Positions 51,559 to 59,868 of a DNA stretch of 64,000 nucleotides are shown here, in pieces. The translations under genes and the position numbers were made by a program. The DNA is from a virus, in the IMG/VR virus record IMGVR_UViG_3300024999_000040, positions 62,001 through 126,000 of that record; one strand, written 5' to 3'. The notes beneath the pieces are model-generated. The model was given only the letters and a program-made list of their open reading frames with translations, did no database searches and was not told the origin of the DNA. Numbering within the stretch: the stretch's first letter is position 1; each line of letters begins with the position of its first letter.

Positions 51559-52671
51559 CTAGTTTACACAATTCGGACAAAATTTTTGCAAATTATCATA
51601 ATTTAAATCATAATACTTACTATTAAAATCATATACATCATAAGGAATACCATAGGCAACATCAAACATTCCCAAAAAACCTGAATTTGAATTTCCTTTT
51701 GACCAATAAGACCCTGCAAGAGAAGTATATCCTAAAAATTTTTCGGCTTTTGGGGCATAATAGATACCATATCCAAAAAGTTTACCTGTAACTACTGCAT
51801 TTGGTCTTAATACTAAACCTGTATTAATTATTGACCAAAAATTCTCTGACTTCGACCCATGGAATAATAATTTACAATTCTTTATACTATTATTGTTTAC
51901 AAAATCATCAAACTTCTTTTGTGTTTTTAAATTAATAACTTTCCATGCTTGATAAAATTTATTGTTGCACGAACCTAACTGAGTTTTTATTATATCTCTT
52001 TCTTTATCAGATATTTCTTCAAACTTTAATCCCATAGTATCTAAAATTGTTTGAGTTGGAACATATGTATCTTCCACAACTTCATCGGTTAAGGACTGTT
52101 GAACTACTTGACCTTTCATAACATCAAGTAGGTCTTGTTCACTTTGAATTATTTTTCCAAAATCATTTTTATCACAGGCAAGATAATCTTTTACCTTACC
52201 CATCTTTCTAGGAATGATTCTAAATAATTCTAATAGAGTTTTATTAAACAATTCAAGATTTTCAGTTTTTATTAAATTATTTAATGTCATTTGTGCTTCT
52301 GTGACCATATTAATTGTACAGGCATTTGAAGATATTGTATAATTATCTGCTATTACTTGTTTAGCCATTGCTTGTAATCTTTGAACTATTTGAGCAATAG
52401 AAGGATTAGAAATATCTACGTATTCTTTTTTCTTTTGCTTTGTAATTGTTTCTGCAACTAATCTGGTTTGATCATGATATCCTTTTTTCAACTTTTCATT
52501 AAGTTTTTTATCCCATTGTGATATTGGATACTGTGCTGTTTGATATCCAGTTGCACCAACTCTACCATATTGAACGGTAAACGAATTTTCATCTGGATTT
52601 GGTATAAGACGATAATATTTGTTATTGTTTGCATCTGCTTCTACCATAACTAAATATAATGAGTTTTCCAT
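51559..52671 (-). CDS. WGR-domain PARP-like ADP-ribosyltransferase
   Basis: 370 aa as read. Order: WGR DNA-sensing domain (FTVQYGRVGATG, 31-42), helical regulatory domain (about 95-235), PARP catalytic domain (LLFHGSK with H271; FGYGIYYAPKAEK with Y304/Y305). This is the layout of bacterial PARP-1-like proteins, which use NAD to ADP-ribosylate targets on DNA damage. The frame stops 9 residues after YDLNYDNLQK, before the catalytic Glu. An A5T4 run at 51579-51587 allows a -1 shift into the frame that carries it. The gene lies 1 bp from NAD-dependent ligase. Confidence 0.85.
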   Translation of the reverse strand: MENSLYLVMVEADANNNKYYRLIPNPDENSFTVQYGRVGATGYQTAQYPISQWDKKLNEKLKKGYHDQTRLVAETITKQKKKEYVDISNPSIAQIVQRLQAMAKQVIADNYTISSNACTINMVTEAQMTLNNLIKTENLELFNKTLLELFRIIPRKMGKVKDYLACDKNDFGKIIQSEQDLLDVMKGQVVQQSLTDEVVEDTYVPTQTILDTMGLKFEEISDKERDIIKTQLGSCNNKFYQAWKVINLKTQKKFDDFVNNNSIKNCKLLFHGSKSENFWSIINTGLVLRPNAVVTGKLFGYGIYYAPKAEKFLGYTSLAGSYWSKGNSNSGFLGMFDVAYGIPYDVYDFNSKYYDLNYDNLQKFCPNCVN

Positions 52672-52672
52672 A

Positions 52673-54646
52673 TTAAGCCATCCTTCCTATCATATCATTA
52701 AAAGATGCTTCAGTAATGATTGGTATATTTAAATCCTTTGCAGCCTTATTCTTTCCTGAAGTAGATGTAATGTCATTATTGATTAAAAAATTTGTCTTAC
52801 TGGAAACACTTCCGTTCAGTTTGCCATTAAGTGAAAGTATTAAATCTTCAAGTTCTTTACGATTCTTAAATGTTTTCACATCTCCTGTTACAACAAATGC
52901 AATTCCTGTAAGGTCTTTAAAACCTGTGGACTTCTTTTCTTCTGGTTTATTTATAGTAACATATTCCAACAACTCTTTAACCTGATTCATATTGTCCTGA
53001 TTCTGAAAATATTCATAAACAGCATAAGCGGTAATCAAACCAAAATCAGCAATACCAGTGAAATTATGATGAGATTTAGTTGCTTCTAAGAAAGCGTTTA
53101 TATCGTTTTTAAAGTGCTTCGCTAGTCTCTTACTTCCTCCGACTCCAATTTTCGGAATACCAAGAGCATAAATAAAGTTTTCAAACTTAACTGTCTTAGA
53201 ATTCTCAATTGCTTCTATGAGTTTGGAATAACTTCTCAAACCAAATCCTTCTGTATGGATAATATCCATCTTATATCTTTCAATCCTATAAATATCAGCA
53301 AATGTTTCTATCCAACCGTTATTGATGAAAGTCTCAATTCCTGCATCTGATAGTCCATCAATGTTCATTGCTTCCTTACTGACAAAATGAACAAACTTAT
53401 TTACCAACTTGGAAGAACAATCCTCATTCTCACAAAATAAAAATCTTGCCTCTTTAGGTCTTTTTATAACCAAATCACTACCGCATGAAGGACAATGCAT
53501 ATCTATCTTATATGTTCCTGAACGAGTTAAATTATCTTCAATCTGAGGGATCACGGCATTGGCTCGATACACTGTTACAATATCCCCTACACCTAACTGT
53601 AAAGATTCAAATATATCATAGTTATGCAAACTTGCTCTTGATACTTTTACTCCATCAATGTCCACTTCTTGAAATAATCCTGTAATTGAAGTCATACCTG
53701 TACGAGTAGTATTTAATTCAACTCCTATGAATGATGTTTCGCTAGAATCATCCTGCCATTTCAAAGCAAACATATTTTTAGTATGATGCCCTGTAGAGCC
53801 TTGTGATTTTCCATAAGCAATATCATTAAATTCAACAATAAGTCCATCAGTAAGATATGGTAAAGCAGGTAATTTTTCTTTAAAACTTTCTATACCTCCA
53901 ATGATACTAATAATATCTACTAATATAGCTTCTACTACTTCAAATCCTCTATCTTTTAGAAATTGTAATTGCTCCCTTTTAGTTAAAAGTAAATCAAAAT
54001 CACATTTAACTATTCCAAAAGCAATAAATATTAAGTTTCTATCTTTTGTAATATTAGCATCCAACTGTCTGACACTTCCCGAAGCCAAATTCCTAGGACT
54101 GGAATATGTTTCTTCACCTTTAACAATAAGTTCAGTATTTATTCTCTCAAACTCTTTAAATGCTACCAAACCTTCTCCACGAATTTCAAGATAACCATCA
54201 TAGTCAATCCAAAGTGGGACATTCGTGAACTTCATAACAGTGTGTGTCACATCTTCGCCTTCTTCGCCTCCACCTCTGGTTATAACTTGCTGCAATTTAC
54301 CTTTATTGTAACGAAGAACAAGAGTAAGACCGTCCAACTTCCAAGACAATACACATTCTTGATTATTCATGAATTTGATAACATCATTAATATCTTTTGA
54401 TTTCTCGGCAGACAACATAGGCTCAGTATGAGTAACTTTTTTCAAATAATCTACTACTTCTCCCTGAACTTTCTGCGTTGGTGAATTTGATAGAATATAA
54501 CCTGTTTCTGCTTCAAGTTCACAAAGATTATTATAGTAAGAGTCATACTCTTTGTCGGATATTTCAGGTTTATCTTTTGTATAATATTTTTTTGAATGAT
54601 AATTACACAGTCTCACGAGTTCTTTAATTTTTTCAATTTTACTCAT
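52673..54646 (-). CDS. ligA: NAD-dependent DNA ligase LigA
   Basis: 657 aa, full length. Ia domain, KLDG active site (K103), adenylation and OB domains, a four-Cys zinc finger (CPSCG and CENEDC), HhH repeats (LGIPKIGVGGSKRLAKHF), and a C-terminal BRCT (DLTGIAFVVTGD). Seals nicks in phage DNA using NAD as AMP donor, so it draws on the same cofactor as PARP and NAMPT in this genome. Confidence 0.96.
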   Translation of the reverse strand: MSKIEKIKELVRLCNYHSKKYYTKDKPEISDKEYDSYYNNLCELEAETGYILSNSPTQKVQGEVVDYLKKVTHTEPMLSAEKSKDINDVIKFMNNQECVLSWKLDGLTLVLRYNKGKLQQVITRGGGEEGEDVTHTVMKFTNVPLWIDYDGYLEIRGEGLVAFKEFERINTELIVKGEETYSSPRNLASGSVRQLDANITKDRNLIFIAFGIVKCDFDLLLTKREQLQFLKDRGFEVVEAILVDIISIIGGIESFKEKLPALPYLTDGLIVEFNDIAYGKSQGSTGHHTKNMFALKWQDDSSETSFIGVELNTTRTGMTSITGLFQEVDIDGVKVSRASLHNYDIFESLQLGVGDIVTVYRANAVIPQIEDNLTRSGTYKIDMHCPSCGSDLVIKRPKEARFLFCENEDCSSKLVNKFVHFVSKEAMNIDGLSDAGIETFINNGWIETFADIYRIERYKMDIIHTEGFGLRSYSKLIEAIENSKTVKFENFIYALGIPKIGVGGSKRLAKHFKNDINAFLEATKSHHNFTGIADFGLITAYAVYEYFQNQDNMNQVKELLEYVTINKPEEKKSTGFKDLTGIAFVVTGDVKTFKNRKELEDLILSLNGKLNGSVSSKTNFLINNDITSTSGKNKAAKDLNIPIITEASFNDMIGRMA

Positions 54647-54700
54647 TATTTTCTCCTTTTATATTTATCTTTTTATTATTTCTTCTTTCATCTGAACTCT

Positions 54701-55129
54701 CTAATACTTATCTTGAACTCCGTATTTTTCTTCTATTTGTTCAGTTCTCAAAAAGCAATTATCTTTTCCTAATTCAATATCAAATTTTGAATAACATTCC
54801 TGAGTACAATTTTGTAATAATAACTGACATCTTAACCACCTATTCACGTTCATTCTATCGGAACAATAATCCAAATAATTTAAAAATGAATTATACATTT
54901 TCAAATAATTTTCAAACTTATCTAAGTCTTTTGTTTCACACCAAATATCAGTAAGTCTATTTGGTAAATCATTATAACTTAAAAAATATTTTTCTGACAT
55001 TAGTTTCCATAAACATTCTACTTCTTTTAAAATGTAATAATCATTTAGATCATCATTAAGTTTAAAATTTTCAAGACTATTAATAAATTCTTCCCATTGC
55101 TCGTATGTAATTTCTATCTTCTTTTTCAT
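54701..55129 (-). CDS. Hypothetical protein
   Basis: 142 aa, helical and acidic, with EQWEEFINSLENF start and several cysteines near the C terminus (CQLLLQNCTQEC). Starts before a run of eight T. No family recognised. Confidence 0.55.
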   Translation of the reverse strand: MKKKIEITYEQWEEFINSLENFKLNDDLNDYYILKEVECLWKLMSEKYFLSYNDLPNRLTDIWCETKDLDKFENYLKMYNSFLNYLDYCSDRMNVNRWLRCQLLLQNCTQECYSKFDIELGKDNCFLRTEQIEEKYGVQDKY

Positions 55130-55164
55130 TGTAAAAAAAAATCCTCCAATCTACATAAAATGTT

Positions 55165-55332
55165 TTATTTACTCTTTATAAAAGTAATTTTATTATTCAT
55201 ACTTTCAATTTCATAACCTAATTCAGCACATGCTATCTCCTGAACTATTGTTTGATCGAAATAAAAAGTATCATATCCAATACTATTTAGGTACTGTAAC
55301 ATTTCATCAAGTGTCATTCTATTCTTTAACAT
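55165..55332 (-). CDS. Small helical protein
   Basis: 55 aa, ATG at 55332 behind GAAGGAGAAA. KNRMTLDEMLQYLNSIGYD and a second helix (VQEIACAELGYEI) suggest an HTH-like fold. No family recognised. Confidence 0.5.
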   Translation of the reverse strand: MLKNRMTLDEMLQYLNSIGYDTFYFDQTIVQEIACAELGYEIESMNNKITFIKSK

Positions 55333-55358
55333 AAAAATTTCTCCTTCAAATGCCCATT

Positions 55359-55505
55359 TTATTTATATAATCCAAGTTTTTTGCATTCTTCTCTCATAAA
55401 AGCATGTTGTCTTTTACTTAATCCATAATAACCAAATACTAAAAAGTCATCGTAAGTTCTATTAATTTCCTTATTAATAAAATAATTCTTAATCATTTTT
55501 ATCAT
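55359..55505 (-). CDS. Small basic protein
   Basis: 48 aa, ATG at 55505 behind GAGAGGGAA. Helical, with YGLSKRQHAFMREECKKLG at the end. Coupled to the sigma factor gene upstream through a short gap holding a CAATA hairpin. Confidence 0.5.
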   Translation of the reverse strand: MIKMIKNYFINKEINRTYDDFLVFGYYGLSKRQHAFMREECKKLGLYK

Positions 55506-55520
55506 TTTTTTATTCCCTCT

Positions 55521-55542
55521 CAATGAAACATCTATTTCGTTG
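55521..55542 (-). repeat. Intergenic CAATA hairpin (example)
   Basis: Minus strand CAACGAAA and TTTCATTG arms (one mismatch) around a 6 nt loop, just after the sigma factor stop at 55548. Confidence 0.5.
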
Positions 55543-55547
55543 TCTTT

Positions 55548-56153
55548 TTATCCAGCACTTTTAAACACTTTTTCATGTACATAATCTGCTTCAGTTATTA
55601 CTTTTTTAATAATTTCATATATATTACTCTTGCTACAACCTTTAATTTCTGCCATTTCTAAAGGTGTTTTCTTTTGTAAAATATATTCAAATATTTCTCT
55701 GTTTCTACCTTTAAGTATTTCACGCAATTTTATAATTACTTTTTGATTATAAGTAGTATCAATAATATTTGTATAGCAACCTTTATCTTTAAGAACATCT
55801 ATTATCCTATCACCGTTTATTTGATTTCTTGATACAGGAGTATAAATAGAAATTACGTTCTTATCATACATTTTTATTTTATTTCTCGTAACCTTCATTT
55901 TCTTTAGTATCATTGACCTAATACAAATATAAGCCAATGTAGAAAATTTACAGTTCTTAGATTCATCATATCGTTTCATTGCATCATACAAACCCAACAT
56001 GCCTTCTTGAACAAAATCTTCCTCATCATATGTATTGATAATACTTGGATATGTTTTTCTTAAAACTTTCTTAACCAAGTTTTTGTTTTCTTCAAGAAAA
56101 TCATTTATTTTGTTTTTGTCTTGTAGTATTTCTTTAATGTTTATACTTTCCAT
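55548..56153 (-). CDS. Sigma-70 family RNA polymerase sigma factor
   Basis: 201 aa. EEDFVQEGMLGLYDAMKRYDESK then FSTLAYICIRSMI is region 2 (core binding, -10 reading); the C-terminal part from about residue 145 (LREILKGRNREIFEYILQ, TPLEMAEIKGCSKSNIYEII) is a region 4 HTH. Size and layout fit phage or SigF/SigH-like sigma factors. Could direct host polymerase to later phage genes; its target sequence is not identified. Sits directly after the structured RNA block. Confidence 0.88.
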   Translation of the reverse strand: MESINIKEILQDKNKINDFLEENKNLVKKVLRKTYPSIINTYDEEDFVQEGMLGLYDAMKRYDESKNCKFSTLAYICIRSMILKKMKVTRNKIKMYDKNVISIYTPVSRNQINGDRIIDVLKDKGCYTNIIDTTYNQKVIIKLREILKGRNREIFEYILQKKTPLEMAEIKGCSKSNIYEIIKKVITEADYVHEKVFKSAG

Positions 56154-56487
56154 TATTATCTCTCTTTCATAATCTTTTAATGTCCTAAATTATTTACTCT
56201 AAGTTTTTTAGTTTCGCTTTGCACGACTCAGGAAACAATCTATTATAGGAATTCCAATCGTGTCAAGAAATTCCATTGAAGGCGTAGTCCTAATACAATC
56301 CTATCTCGATTTCAGATTATACCATTTAACTACTTTCTCATCTACCCAATAGCTGTACGCTTAGAGTAAATAATTTAAGATACTATATTTAGTTTTATTG
56401 AAGGTTATTCAAGCGATACCTACAAACGCTTTAGAAAGTTTAGCAGACTTTCTATCCCTGTTGCATGAATAAAATGGTATCCATTGC

Positions 56488-56562
56488 TGGCAGCCATTAA
56501 TGGATTCGAACCACCGCATACAGGAGTCAAATTCCTGAGCCTTACCGCTTGGCTAAATGGCT
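56488..56562 (-). tRNA. tRNA-Gln (UUG), CCA encoded
   Basis: Cloverleaf: acceptor AGCCATT/AATGGCT, D arm GCC/GGC, anticodon stem CAGGA/TCCTG with loop ATTTGAC (anticodon TTG at 56528-56530), T arm GGTGG-TTCGAAT-CCATT, discriminator G, and genomic CCA. Reads CAA, common in this AT-rich genome. Confidence 0.9.
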
Positions 56563-56852
56563 ATGTAATACGGTTAATCCACCCACCGTAAGGGAGTTGT
56601 CATCAACTCACATGGAACAGTCTTATCATTCTACTGCCAAGTCGAGGTTTCTGTATCTGTATGCATCCAGTATACCAATTTTATCAAAACCACCCCACCC
56701 ATAAGTGTTTTGACTAGATTATTTCTATTTAACACCAATGATTAAACAACCAAATATCATTGTGTTGTAGGTTCTTATACAGGTGATCTACATTACCTAA
56801 CTCTGTATGCAAAGAGTTACCAGAAAGTTTTACCTTTATTACTTCCAAGTTT

Positions 56853-56929
56853 TGGTAGCTGTGATGGAATTCGAATCCATTCTTTCAGGTTTTTAAGACC
56901 TGTTCCTCTTCCTGTTGGGATACACAGCC
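56853..56929 (-). tRNA. tRNA with UAA anticodon (Leu), short variable loop, CCA encoded
   Basis: Acceptor GGCTGTG/CACAGCT, anticodon stem CAGGT/ACCTG with loop CTTAAAA (anticodon TAA at 56893-56895, reads UUA), T arm ATGGA-TTCGAAT-TCCAT, then A and CCA. Leucine tRNAs normally have a long variable arm; here only 5 nt lie between anticodon and T stems, so charging identity is unclear. Confidence 0.8.
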
Positions 56930-57085
56930 ATATAAATAGAGCAAACCAGATAATTTTGTCACGCTTCTTAGGGATGAAGCTCATACATGTAAACCTTGTA
57001 CTTTGGTTTTACGGTTCTCATTCTCGAGTCAACCGCATTATGTTGTGATTACCTCTGTTTTGCTTGCCCTTCGCTCTATGTTATT

Positions 57086-57114
57086 ATTATATCTATTTAG
57101 TTAAATCTTGTCAA
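57086..57114 (-). promoter_or_regulatory. Class A promoter of the RNA block and sigma gene
   Basis: TTGACA (57109-57114), 17 bp, TATAAT (57086-57091) on the minus strand, placing the start near 57079. Spacer has TTTAACTAAATAGA. Upstream ATGC fits the class B element too. Confidence 0.85.
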
Positions 57115-57141
57115 GCATATATCAAAAAATATTTTAAAAGA

Positions 57142-57513
57142 TTACGCATTACTTTGATAACAATCCTGACACACAATAAATGGTCTTCCTATACTAGAAT
57201 TTTCATTATAATCATATTCAAGTTCCTGTGATATAACACAATTTGTTGAACCACAATTTAGACATTTAATCTCAAACCCTTTGTCTTGTTCGTCATATTC
57301 TGGTTCTGACTCAGGACACATTAGATCGCACATCTGTTTTAACTCAGGATGCAGTTTAGAGCAATATTCTGGATAACATCTCTGTGAACCACATAGGTTA
57401 CATGCTTCTGGTATTATAATTTCTTCTGTTGTTTCTTCTGGAGTTTTGGATTCTACTCGACTCCACTCATAATCATCACCTGTATGATTTGTAAAATTCG
57501 GTTTATCAGTCAT
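57142..57513 (-). CDS. Zinc-ribbon protein, acidic
   Basis: 123 aa. CNLCGSQRCYPEYC and CLNCGSTNC form two zinc clusters; the rest is Glu-rich. Ends close to the promoter at 57086-57114. Confidence 0.55.
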   Translation of the reverse strand: MTDKPNFTNHTGDDYEWSRVESKTPEETTEEIIIPEACNLCGSQRCYPEYCSKLHPELKQMCDLMCPESEPEYDEQDKGFEIKCLNCGSTNCVISQELEYDYNENSSIGRPFIVCQDCYQSNA

Positions 57514-57625
57514 TTTTTATATCTCCAATCTTTTTTCAAAACTATTATAGCAAAGATTATATTTGCTATTTTTCTTTGTAACACAATTTATGTTACAATC
57601 AAAATTTACCGATGAAATAGCTTTT

Positions 57626-57862
57626 TTATTTGGTACATTCTAACCATTTTTCTATTTCATCTTTTGCGTTTCTAACTTTTTGTGTATTCATAAGTTTTAC
57701 TAATATATCATCAGAAATATTAAGGTTATAATCTTCGCTAAATTTAGTTGCTAAAGCATAATGTATACTATCATCAAGATAAATATCTCCTTCTTTTGCA
57801 TCGGATTCAACAGCACATAAAGCTATAGTAATCCCATCAATAATTCTTATTCTAATTGCCAT
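57626..57862 (-). CDS. Conserved small phage protein
   Basis: 78 aa. RIIDGITIALCAVESDAKEGDIYLDD then a helix and DEIEKWLECTK. This pattern is common in Firmicutes phages and prophages, with no known function. Confidence 0.65.
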   Translation of the reverse strand: MAIRIRIIDGITIALCAVESDAKEGDIYLDDSIHYALATKFSEDYNLNISDDILVKLMNTQKVRNAKDEIEKWLECTK

Positions 57863-57910
57863 TTATATTAAAATCTCCTTTTTCCTAAAGAAACACTTCA
57901 TTCAATGTGT

Positions 57911-58378
57911 TCAATCTTCTATTTCTGAATCTTCATCATCTTCTCTGTAAAAATAATTACTTGCCCAATTACTAACATGTCTTGTCTCAGTTCTTTCGAT
58001 TTGATAATCTAATCTTTCGCTACGATAACCACTGTCCCTAATTAACTTTCTTAAAGTAATGCCATATTGTAATTCAGTTTCTATATTGTATAAAATATTT
58101 AAAGATAAAGATAATATCTCTTTAGTTACTTCTTCAGAAAAATTAAATTCATTTTCACAAATTCTTACACAAATATATTTTGAATCTTTTGTTCCTACAT
58201 ATCCCCATATGCTTTTTTGTTCTGTTTGATTATTAAATTTAATAGTTATCCATGCTGAATAATATGAAGTAAAATTATATTCGAATTCAGATTCTCTATT
58301 TGCTGAAAGTTCTATGTATTCTACTTCTGGAAAGTATTCGAACATTTTTACTACTTTATAATAATTTTTATTTAACAT
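57911..58378 (-). CDS. Hypothetical protein
   Basis: 155 aa. Alpha/beta with FEYNFTSYYSAWITIKF and a basic-acidic end (ERTETRHVSNWA). No family recognised. Confidence 0.5.
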   Translation of the reverse strand: MLNKNYYKVVKMFEYFPEVEYIELSANRESEFEYNFTSYYSAWITIKFNNQTEQKSIWGYVGTKDSKYICVRICENEFNFSEEVTKEILSLSLNILYNIETELQYGITLRKLIRDSGYRSERLDYQIERTETRHVSNWASNYFYREDDEDSEIED

Positions 58379-58424
58379 TTATTATTCCTTTCAAAACAAA
58401 ATGAATTCTCCCATTCATCGTCTT

Positions 58425-58862
58425 TTAATAATCCAACAAAGTACTATCATTCAAAATATCAAATGCTTTATTATATTTCTTCACTCTTTCTCTATCTTTT
58501 TCAGTAACATTTTTAAGTCTACTTAAATCACTATTATGCTGTAAATCTAATTTTTTAACATATGTAGCAGTAGAATTTTGTTTAACTCTTTTAATATAAT
58601 CAAAATAATCTTCACCTTTTCTATGAGTTAAACAATCCAAAGCATTTAATATTTCATCGGAAAATTCACACATGTATTTTAAATAATTCATATCATAATC
58701 ACTATCTTCAATAACATCATGTAATACAGCTACAATTCTTGTTTCATTATTATAGCATTGCATCATCAAATGCAACGGATGTAGTATATATGGCTTTCCT
58801 GCTTTGTCTAATTGTCCTTCATGTGCATTTACAGCTACCTTAATTGCTCTGTCTAAAGTCAT
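58425..58862 (-). CDS. Single-domain HD hydrolase of the RelA/SpoT type (small alarmone hydrolase-like)
   Basis: 145 aa. HEGQLDKAGKPYILHPL (13-29), VLHDVIEDS (46-54), and KLDLQHNSDLSR near residue 100 match the (p)ppGpp hydrolase HD fold: H-HD-ED-N motifs in order. There is no synthetase or TGS domain, so it is like MESH1/SAH enzymes, which break down the starvation alarmone or NADPH. A phage could use it to keep the host out of stringent response. Confidence 0.82.
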   Translation of the reverse strand: MTLDRAIKVAVNAHEGQLDKAGKPYILHPLHLMMQCYNNETRIVAVLHDVIEDSDYDMNYLKYMCEFSDEILNALDCLTHRKGEDYFDYIKRVKQNSTATYVKKLDLQHNSDLSRLKNVTEKDRERVKKYNKAFDILNDSTLLDY

Positions 58863-58907
58863 AACTACTCCCTTCCTTTGAACTTTCCCTTTTAATTACA
58901 ATTACTC

Positions 58908-59060
58908 TTGTTTTTTATTTTTAAAAGTATTATAATAATATTAGCAATCATAAGATTGGAGACCCTTATGATTTGCTATATTAAGTTTTTTGTAATTACA
59001 ATGTTTGCAGATAGGAGGTGTGATCAAGTACATCTCCTTATTTGCGTTTAATAGGTAAAA
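58908..59060 (+). other. Intergenic hairpin with a plus-strand promoter-like signal
   Basis: Plus strand: TTGTTT (58908-58913), 17 bp, TATAAT (58931-58936), then a 12 bp hairpin (58943-58954 with 58965-58977, one bulge), a T6 run near 58985, and AGGAGGTGTG near 59003. On the minus strand a short frame with CKHCNYKK ends in TAA, perhaps a decayed zinc ribbon. About 200 bp with no clear gene. Confidence 0.35.
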
Positions 59061-59068
59061 ACACTGAT

Positions 59069-59473
59069 TTATTTTAATCTATTTAATTCTTTTTTAATTA
59101 AATCCATTATAATAGGATGGGCAATTATGTTTCTATCCATCATATAAATATCTTTTTTCGGTACTTCTTTATATCCATATCTCTTAGCCCATTTCTTATT
59201 TATGCGTTTGCTCTTATGCTTCCTTCTTTGAATCTTGTCAACCATAGCTAAACTTTCAATAAATTTATAACCCATCATTTGATACATCATATATTGATTA
59301 AACTGAAAATTACTGCATGTTAGTGTTGCTTCTTTGGAATGATTAAAACTTACATACTTCATTTTTTCTTCTGAAGAAGAAGATATATCAGCTTTAAAAT
59401 CGGTTGTACCTATGGCTACTTCTTTACCATCTTGAGTATATAATTTAAAATTACAAGCGTTATTTATGTACAT
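59069..59473 (-). CDS. Hypothetical protein
   Basis: 134 aa. Beta-rich start, basic middle (KIQRRKHKSKRINKKWAK) that could bind nucleic acid, helical end. No family recognised. Confidence 0.5.
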   Translation of the reverse strand: MYINNACNFKLYTQDGKEVAIGTTDFKADISSSSEEKMKYVSFNHSKEATLTCSNFQFNQYMMYQMMGYKFIESLAMVDKIQRRKHKSKRINKKWAKRYGYKEVPKKDIYMMDRNIIAHPIIMDLIKKELNRLK

Positions 59474-59491
59474 ATTTACTCCATTCTACCC

Positions 59492-59511
59492 AATAGAATC
59501 ATTATTCTATT
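59492..59511 (-). repeat. Intergenic CAATA hairpin, best formed example
   Basis: AATAGAAT and ATTCTATT, a perfect 8 bp stem with a 4 nt loop, immediately after the stop of the gene at 59511-59828. Confidence 0.6.
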
Positions 59512-59828
59512 TACCACTCATATTTAATTTCTTGAAACTCTTCTGGAACACAAGAAGTACAGTTTATTCTATATTTTATCCAATTAATTAATTCAGCTTG
59601 TTTATAATAAATATCCCACCTACAATCATCAACGACTATTAACTGATCAATATAATGCCCTCTTGCATGATTATATGTAGGAAATGTTTTATATATCGTA
59701 TCATCTTTCATTATTATATAATCTTTATATATAGATTTTATTTCAGTGTCATTATCATTTTCAGCTAAAATCCTTATAGCTTTACACGATAATTCAAAAT
59801 TATAACCAACTACTGCTATACTTAACAT
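59511..59828 (-). CDS. Hypothetical protein
   Basis: 105 aa. IAVVGYNFELSCKAIRI and IDQLIVVDDCRWDIYYKQ give a Rossmann-like strand pattern. No family recognised. Confidence 0.5.
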   Translation of the reverse strand: MLSIAVVGYNFELSCKAIRILAENDNDTEIKSIYKDYIIMKDDTIYKTFPTYNHARGHYIDQLIVVDDCRWDIYYKQAELINWIKYRINCTSCVPEEFQEIKYEW

Positions 59829-59868
59829 TTATTATACTCCCTTCATTAAAAACGATGAAAAATTACTT

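Larger units (their letters stand above)
56186..57079 (-). ncRNA. Large structured non-coding RNA with embedded tRNAs (GOLLD/ROOL-like candidate)
   Basis: About 890 bases without a convincing gene, starting at a class A promoter. It is dense in paired segments: a perfect 18 bp long-range stem (56186-56203 with 56360-56377), a 5' domain stem (56938-56954 with 57048-57064), hairpins at 56594-56609 (6 bp), 56731-56766 (11 bp), 56798-56819 (7 bp) and 56425-56445 (7 bp). Two tRNA genes are inside. GOLLD and ROOL, two giant RNAs of unknown role, are known to lie in phages next to or around tRNAs, which makes them the best comparison; not confirmed here. Confidence 0.55.

Noticed and set aside
56220-56290. 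TTGACA and TATAAT near 56240-56260 as a sigma-gene promoter
   Set aside because: The spacing is only 13 bp and both lie inside paired segments of the structured RNA.
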